A stretch of 21,615 bases of DNA from Chara braunii. Taxonomy: Eukaryota; Streptophyta; Charophyceae; Charales; Characeae. The notes beneath the pieces are model-generated. The model made no database searches and was not told the DNA's origin. It saw only the letters and a program-made list of their open reading frames with translations. Below, one piece after another: positions 16,630 through 21,615 of this stretch; within the stretch, counting starts at the first letter, position 1, and each line of letters starts with the position of its first letter. The translations under genes and the position numbers were made by a program. The DNA is taken from the NCBI GenBank assembly GCA_003427395.1, contig BFEA01000028.1:3369136-3390750 (forward strand), in the 5' to 3' direction.

Positions 16630-17887
16630 GTCTTTTCTTCAATTTCGGCAAGTGTTTCTGCTCCATAAAGCTCTGACCAGCCTCAGAGTCTTCTATTCTG
16701 TGTCCGACGATTCTTGCGATGTTGAGCTACTGCTCTCCTCGCTTTCCAATGATGTTGAAGACACTGCCACCCTCTTGCCACCTTCTTCTTCGTAGCTTCT
16801 TTTTCTATTTGTCCTTCATGGCAGCCTTGCTGGTCAGTGAGATCTTCGGGCTCGTACACTTTACCGTTGCTTGTGTAGTTTCCCTCATTTTCTCAGCTGC
16901 TTCCTCTTGTTGTCGCCTCCATTTTTCAGCAATCTCTGTCTGTAATTGCATCCTTATTTCTTCGGTCCTCCTTAGCATTTCCAAATCTCTCTTTCGCTCC
17001 TCTTCTTTCGCCTTCTGTCATTCTTCCTCCTCCTCCCTCTTCCGTTTCCCTTCCTTCTCCTTCATCAAGTCCCGAACGAAGACATGTATCTCATACTCTT
17101 GTTGCGCTCGTCTTCACTGCCAAGACCAGCAATTGTGAGCCATGTGGACAGTTTTCCCGCATTCATAGCACACCAGTCCGCTAGGTATTCCTCCTCAGTT
17201 TCCATGGCCTCCATTATAACCATTCCCTCCCCCATTCCCGCTATTCCCATTCACCCCCCCATTGCATACATTGCTGTTTGCGTCTACCCACCGTACTGCA
17301 TCCACTATGCTTGGTGTCCTATCGCTCTCTTTCCTTCTCCATCTGTCTATTTCTGGATCGTTCAGATTCTCCAAATCTTGGCTATTTGTTCAACATCCTC
17401 GATGTGAAGTCTCCGACGCGATCTCAAAAGCCACAGAGTCCTCTAAATCCGTGCCAATATGATGTGGAGTTATACACCCCTGTACACAATCTTGGTTCGG
17501 TAATAAATCTTGTTGTAGCGAGCCCCGGTCGTTGTGTCCTTCTTACATAGTTATCTAGTGGTTGTACCAGCCTTGCACGATCGTTTGTTCTTCTATTCCT
17601 CGCATTCCTTCTGATCTCGCCACATAACCCACAAAACCCCGGCATTTTATCAAATTGCTAAACCAATGATCATGATGCCGATGCCTATAATCACCATACC
17701 TAGGCCTATCACCAGTCTTTGAACGGTCCTCTTCATTATAAATAATGAAACCGTACTAGCATTTTCCTATCCTACCGCCGTCTTGCATCACCTCCTTCTC
17801 AACTACCTCTGTCCTGCTATGTCTTATCAGGCCGTAGCTCCTAAAACTATCTCCACCTATACTATCCTTTTGTAGCCTGCCAAACAT
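16630..17887 (-). pseudogene. Decayed retroelement ORF, N-terminal half: CCHC zinc knuckle and coiled coil
   Basis: Minus-strand reading begins at an ATG at 17887 (MFGRLQKDSIGGDSFRSYGL). It runs through Arg/Asp/Tyr/His-rich sequence (RPRYGDYRHRHHDHW, about 17695), then an acidic stretch (IGTDLEDSVAFEIASE, about 17460-17410). A Gly/Asn-rich linker precedes a CCHC zinc knuckle CYECGKTVHMAHNC at 17170-17129. A long Glu/Lys/Arg coiled coil follows (about 17120-16800, with KEKEGKRKREEEEE and KAKEEERKRDLEMLRRTEE). From about 17460 to 16650 one frame is kept but has six in-frame stops (four TGA, two TAG). A second, degenerate knuckle (CGLCGEIRRNARNR) occurs near 17630 in another frame. This layout is typical of a nucleic-acid-binding gag-like protein. 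The gene is non-functional. Confidence 0.68.
17129..17170 (-). other. CCHC zinc-knuckle motif
   Basis: CYECGKTVHMAHNC has exact C-x2-C-x4-H-x4-C spacing. All four metal ligands are intact although the surrounding frame is broken. It would bind single-stranded RNA or DNA in a gag-type protein. Confidence 0.8.
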
Positions 17888-18720
17888 CTAAGTCACAGCC
17901 ACTGTTAACCACAAAGAACTCCGATTACTGTGTTCCTGAGAGTGGCAGACTGCAGCAACAGCCTGTCGGGAAGGGCACAGCAATACATGAAGCCAGAGAG
18001 CATGCAAACTTAGGCACAGACAAGTCATACACTTTGAACAAATTCGCCAAAACGAACTCAACTTTGAAAGTCCGCACAGAGTAACGAATCATTCTTGCAT
18101 GTTCCCACTTAGCAGCCACCATAGTCAGGATCTCCCCAGAAAAACTCAACGTCTGCACATCTGCACGGAATCATCAGGAAGGTGCGCCTCATGCGTTTCC
18201 ATTGAAAAAGAGGCCGAATGCCTTGCCTCCCTGAACTATATTCCTACTCATGCCTAGACCGTTCCTTGTTTCCATGACTCAGCTTTCCCGTGCGGTCTCG
18301 TGTCGTCGCTCGCAGAATAAAATAAAATAAAATAAAATAAAATAAAAGATACTCATTTAAAATAAAGACGCAAGCCTCTGGAAGTAAGTAAGCAGATCGA
18401 TCCTCCGACAGTCCTTGAAGGACCTCATATCTCCCGGGAAACAAAATTTGAAACCATAGTGCGCAAATCTACCAAAACCACGAAAAAACACACAAAACGC
18501 TGATCGAAAATGCACAGGGTCTGTAACCCCGTTGTGCTCCGTGCGTACTCTCGTGTGTGCCTGCTTCCCATTAATAGGCAGTTACAGCCTGTCAAGGGCA
18601 ACCGTCTTTCCTGCCTGCATCAATGCGAGCGTAGCAATCCAGCCCCATTGCTCCTACCGTTTCATACTGCATTTCCTCCTCGTTCCCCAAACGTCAGTTC
18701 AAAAACCACGTAGCACCAAA
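17888..18720. other. Stretch upstream of the broken retroelement frame
   Basis: No gene recognised. If the retroelement is real, its 5' untranslated region should lie here on the minus strand; I see no terminal repeat matching 11905-13260. Confidence 0.4.
18316..18348. repeat. (AATAA)n pentanucleotide microsatellite
   Basis: About six units of AATAA/AAAAT. Confidence 0.95.
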
Positions 18721-18721
18721 T

Positions 18722-18723
<2 letters not shown>

Positions 18724-18794
<71 letters not shown>

Positions 18795-18832
18795 NCACAC
18801 ACACACACACACACACGCACACACGCACACAC
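18724..18832. repeat. (CT)n-N-(CA)n compound microsatellite
   Basis: CT units fill 18724-18794, an ambiguous N stands at 18795, and CA units with two CG interruptions follow to about 18832. The N marks an uncertain junction between two microsatellites. Confidence 0.96.
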
Positions 18833-19667
18833 AGCAGCAGTCGGGTGGAGGCAGTTAGCCCATGGTGGGAGCAGCAGAGGGCTGCAACAAGCAGAGGGAA
18901 GCAAAGGGTGGAGGGTAGGATGGCGGGTAATGAGACCGTGGTGGAGACACAGAAATTGTGTCATTGAACGCCCCGCCATGCTTGCACCCTGTTCGAAGCA
19001 TTATTGCATCATTGTGTCATTAAGTACGACAGGTGGTGGCATTAGACTTTACACAAGAACAACGAGCGGTGTGAGCACCTCTAATCTCGACCATTCGGCC
19101 ACTACCACTGGGCCGATGGCCTGGATTGACAAGCAATCTAAAACGCCAGTACCTTTCCCATATATCGGCCACGGGCAGAGAAAAAGGCCCAAAACGGAAA
19201 ACGGGCCGCCGATGCAATTTATCAACGGTGGCCCGATCCCACTTGGCTTCTGCGTTACCTGACACGGAATTGATTTTCAAGCAGGAAAAGGTACTGGTGG
19301 TTTAAGATCGGGTGATGATCCAGGCCATTGGCCAGGCAGAAGGCAGCAGCTCATATCACAGATTTGTTACATTTCTGCAAAGCTTCGGGATGTTGGCACG
19401 TTATGACACCACAACCCAGATAACGGTTTTGTTACATTGATATAACCATCCGGGCCGTGGCCGGGTATCTGCATCCTCCCTGGCCAACAGCATTGACGGC
19501 GTGGATTTCGGATTTATTACATAGTGGTTTTGATACTGTTGAGAAGAAGCCGGGCATCCAAGTGTTTATGTATCTTTCTTGGGACGCTGGATCCGTTTCG
19601 GAGCTTTGGAGTCTCAAAGCCAAAGCAATCTTTTGCAATATGTTCGAAGCGGAAGAAAGAAAAGGCT

Positions 19668-19747
19668 ATAGGCTTGCTAGCTAGAGAAAAAAGATTAAAC
19701 TAATAGAGGCATAGGCTCGCTAGCTAGAGAAAGATTAAACTAATAGA
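19668..19747 (+). repeat. 43-bp tandem duplication
   Basis: ATAGGCTTGCTAGCTAGAGA and ATAGGCTCGCTAGCTAGAGA start at 19668 and 19711, each followed by AAGATTAAACTAATAGA. The second copy has lost three A residues. Confidence 0.93.
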
Positions 19748-20181
19748 TTGGGGCATGTTCTCCTTAGACCACCACTACATCCTGATTGTGTGCCAGTTAA
19801 ACCACCACTACCTCTCAGGCTGGGAGGCTAAGTCATGAATATTACCTAGACCACATTCTTTGGAGGCCGGCAGAGGATGGGCACTACCGGACCAAAAAAG
19901 CTGGCGGTTTCAGCCAAAAGAAAACGAAAAACTGCCGTGCTGGTGCTTCGGCCAGAACTTGGTGTGGAGTTCCAACTCCACCTCGGCAAAAAGAGGCTCG
20001 GAGGTAAAGGTGGCTTAACTCGCCAGCCATTTCTTGGATGTACGGGCCTGGCTGCACCCAGTTTTTAAATTCATTTGTGATGAGCTGTCACAACACAAAA
20101 CTGCATAGCTGGAAAATGTAGTCGTTGTTAAAATAAAAAAGCAGTGAATCCAGGACTGATGCAAGCCCAACGCGCCGCAGG

Positions 20182-20207
20182 TCAGCGCTAATTTCTTGCA
20201 GCGCTGA
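20182..20207. repeat. 8-bp perfect hairpin
   Basis: TCAGCGCT (20182-20189) pairs with AGCGCTGA (20200-20207) around a ten-base loop. Confidence 0.75.
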
Positions 20208-20312
20208 GTTTCGCGCCACGCCGCCGCGCCATCGTGTCGAGTAGTGTCCCACGAGTGATCCGCCCTCTGCGTGCAAATGCTGAGAGCTGTGTCACATGTG
20301 TGTGCAGGCGTA

Positions 20313-20327
20313 GCCTAGCGCCTAGGC
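20313..20327. repeat. 6-bp palindrome
   Basis: GCCTAG and CTAGGC flank CGC. Confidence 0.6.
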
Positions 20328-20405
20328 GTGCAAGACGGTTCTCACGTGTAGCTGCAGCCGGGGGAGAAAAATCCCACAGCTATCGCACCGTCCGCTCACC
20401 AGAAC

Positions 20406-20712
20406 GGAAGGTGGGATAGCGCCTACAGGATCTTGGATCCTCATCGAGTCTAAAAGGAATAGCGCAAAAGAGGTGACAAGACAAGGGAGATTCGGACAGA
20501 ATCTTGCCGCCTCAAGACTTACTCTAAGTTGCATACGGGAGGAGTGAGCTACAGGACAAAGGCCTACAGCACTACAAGACAAAAGCTACAACGACTTTTC
20601 TTCTGCAGACAACGAAGAGGAATAGGAGGGTGAATGCTATCCAGCCGTTCGCTGGGCACAGATAAACGGTGGGATAGAGCCCACAGGAGTTAGATTCCTC
20701 AACGAGGAAGGG
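20406..20712 (+). repeat. Diverged direct repeat pair, 258 bp apart
   Basis: 20406-20457 and 20664-20712 share GGTGGGATAG, then GCC and ACAGGA, then TCCTC and CGAG. In the first copy the centre is the hairpin AGGATC-TTG-GATCCT (20427-20441); in the second it is AGGA/TCCT with a different interior. Confidence 0.7.
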
Positions 20713-21069
20713 GAGGAGAGAAGTGAGAAGGAAAAAAGTGAGAGTGATTCAGCTAGGGGCCAGGTCCTAAAAAGGAAAGGCGCTTTCTGCCCGTGAAGGA
20801 TAGTAGTATCCTACCGAAGAGGACCAGGGAGAAACGATGAAATTGTAAGAAGACCGAAACACGCCTTTCCAATTACGGGAAAAGCGCGTTACGGCCACAC
20901 AGAGCCCTAGTGTCTCACTGACACGAGGGGACGTACACATCAGATCTATGAAGGGCGACTTTCGACGAGGCTGTGCACTACGACAGCAAGTGAATGTGAC
21001 TGCTTTAGCATCCAAGAGAAGACAAGCTGGCTTCGTTTTTCATGTGAGATAAACCCAAACGTCTGTACT

Positions 21070-21590
21070 GACCATCCACAGCCCTAACTATCTTATCACA
21101 GCCCGCCTTCCCCCTCACACGACCCTTGCACGACTTTCTATCTGCTATCTTACATCTACTACACCCCATCTGACAACATCTCCCTCCCCATAGACAAAAA
21201 AAAAAAAAAAAAAAAAAAAAAAACCGAGTCCACCGTCCACCTACACCTCGATTTACTGCTCTGCTAACCCTCCCCTTCGGTGATTCCCGCACACCCAGCC
21301 TCCGATCTTCAGTCTGTTCTGCTGAGTACTAGCCCCCCCCGGATCCCTCCCCTCTCCCCCCCCACCCCACTTATTGGGTAGATATTCCTTTTCTCGATCT
21401 CAGCCCTCGCCCAGCCCTCGCCAGATAACCACTTATTTCCACACTGCCACTTCTACTTTGCTACCAACCTGAACGTTCACTGTCCACAGCCCTAACTATC
21501 TACTCACAGCCTACCTTCCTCCTCACACGACAGTCTACCTGCTATCTTACTTCTCCAGCTCATCTGACTACTTGCTCCTCCTCCCCCCCC
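21070..21590 (+). repeat. Diverged direct repeat pair, ~410 bp apart
   Basis: About 21070-21190 and 21480-21590 share CCACAGCCCTAACTATCT, CTCACACGAC and CTGCTATCTTAC in the same order. The first copy runs into a poly-A tract (21196-21223), the second into a C-rich tract. Confidence 0.8.
21196..21223 (+). repeat. Poly-A run of 28
   Basis: Twenty-eight A. Directly after one copy of the 21070 repeat, it could be the poly-A tail of a retroposed copy, or a simple homopolymer. Confidence 0.97.
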
Positions 21591-21615
21591 CCCAATGTGT
21601 TGGACAGCTATCTCT

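Larger units (their letters stand above)
18840..21060. other. Non-coding stretch with small duplications
   Basis: No gene recognised. It contains the tandem duplication at 19668, the repeat pair at 20406/20664 and small palindromes at 20182-20207, 20313-20327 and 20427-20441. Open frames are under 111 codons and lack motifs. Confidence 0.5.

Noticed and set aside
16719-17138. 139-codon plus frame with a hydrophobic, membrane-like translation
   Set aside because: It is antisense to the Glu/Lys/Arg-rich coiled coil; complement codons give Phe/Leu/Ser.

Overview
The window looks like a repeat-rich intergenic stretch of a eukaryotic nuclear genome, most likely from the green lineage. I lean towards a charophyte alga such as Chara, at moderate to low confidence. 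The reasons are the long dinucleotide microsatellites, homopolymer runs up to 28 bases, one unresolved base (N at 18795), no bacterial-style gene packing, and a decayed retroelement whose domain set (CCHC zinc knuckle, charged coiled coil, SAP-like motif, GIY-YIG nuclease) fits retroelements of green algae. I found no intact protein gene, tRNA or rRNA.

Layout. 1-2660: low-complexity and palindrome-rich sequence with a CT microsatellite, a diverged ~160 bp direct repeat whose copies each fold into a hairpin, and several perfect palindromes. 2660-4388: no recognisable gene, ending in a CA/GA compound microsatellite. 4500-5920: weak traces of decayed coding sequence and one possible small intron. 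6061-6825: nine stem-loops with a nearly invariant loop and arms that differ in sequence but stay complementary. This is the most unusual object in the window. 7120-7610: diverged ~122 bp tandem repeat, followed by a chain of short perfect hairpins (7637-7987). 8010-9480 (+) and 11905-13260 (-): two diverged copies of one ~1.4 kb non-coding element in inverted orientation. 9490-11900: spacer with CT/TA microsatellites. 13262-17887 (-): a broken retroelement reading frame, interrupted at about 15120-16600 by satellite, microsatellite and homopolymer sequence. 17890-21615: microsatellites, small duplications and two diverged direct repeats.

How the parts relate. On the minus strand the broken reading frame runs straight into the inverted copy at 13260-11905, so that copy is probably the 3' tail or terminal repeat of the same retroelement. 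The plus copy at 8010-9480 is then a second, 5'-truncated or solo tail. Both tails carry two adjacent hairpins in the same place with unrelated stem sequences, as expected if RNA structure has been selected. The nine-hairpin array shows the same behaviour more strongly, and I do not recognise it as a known RNA family.
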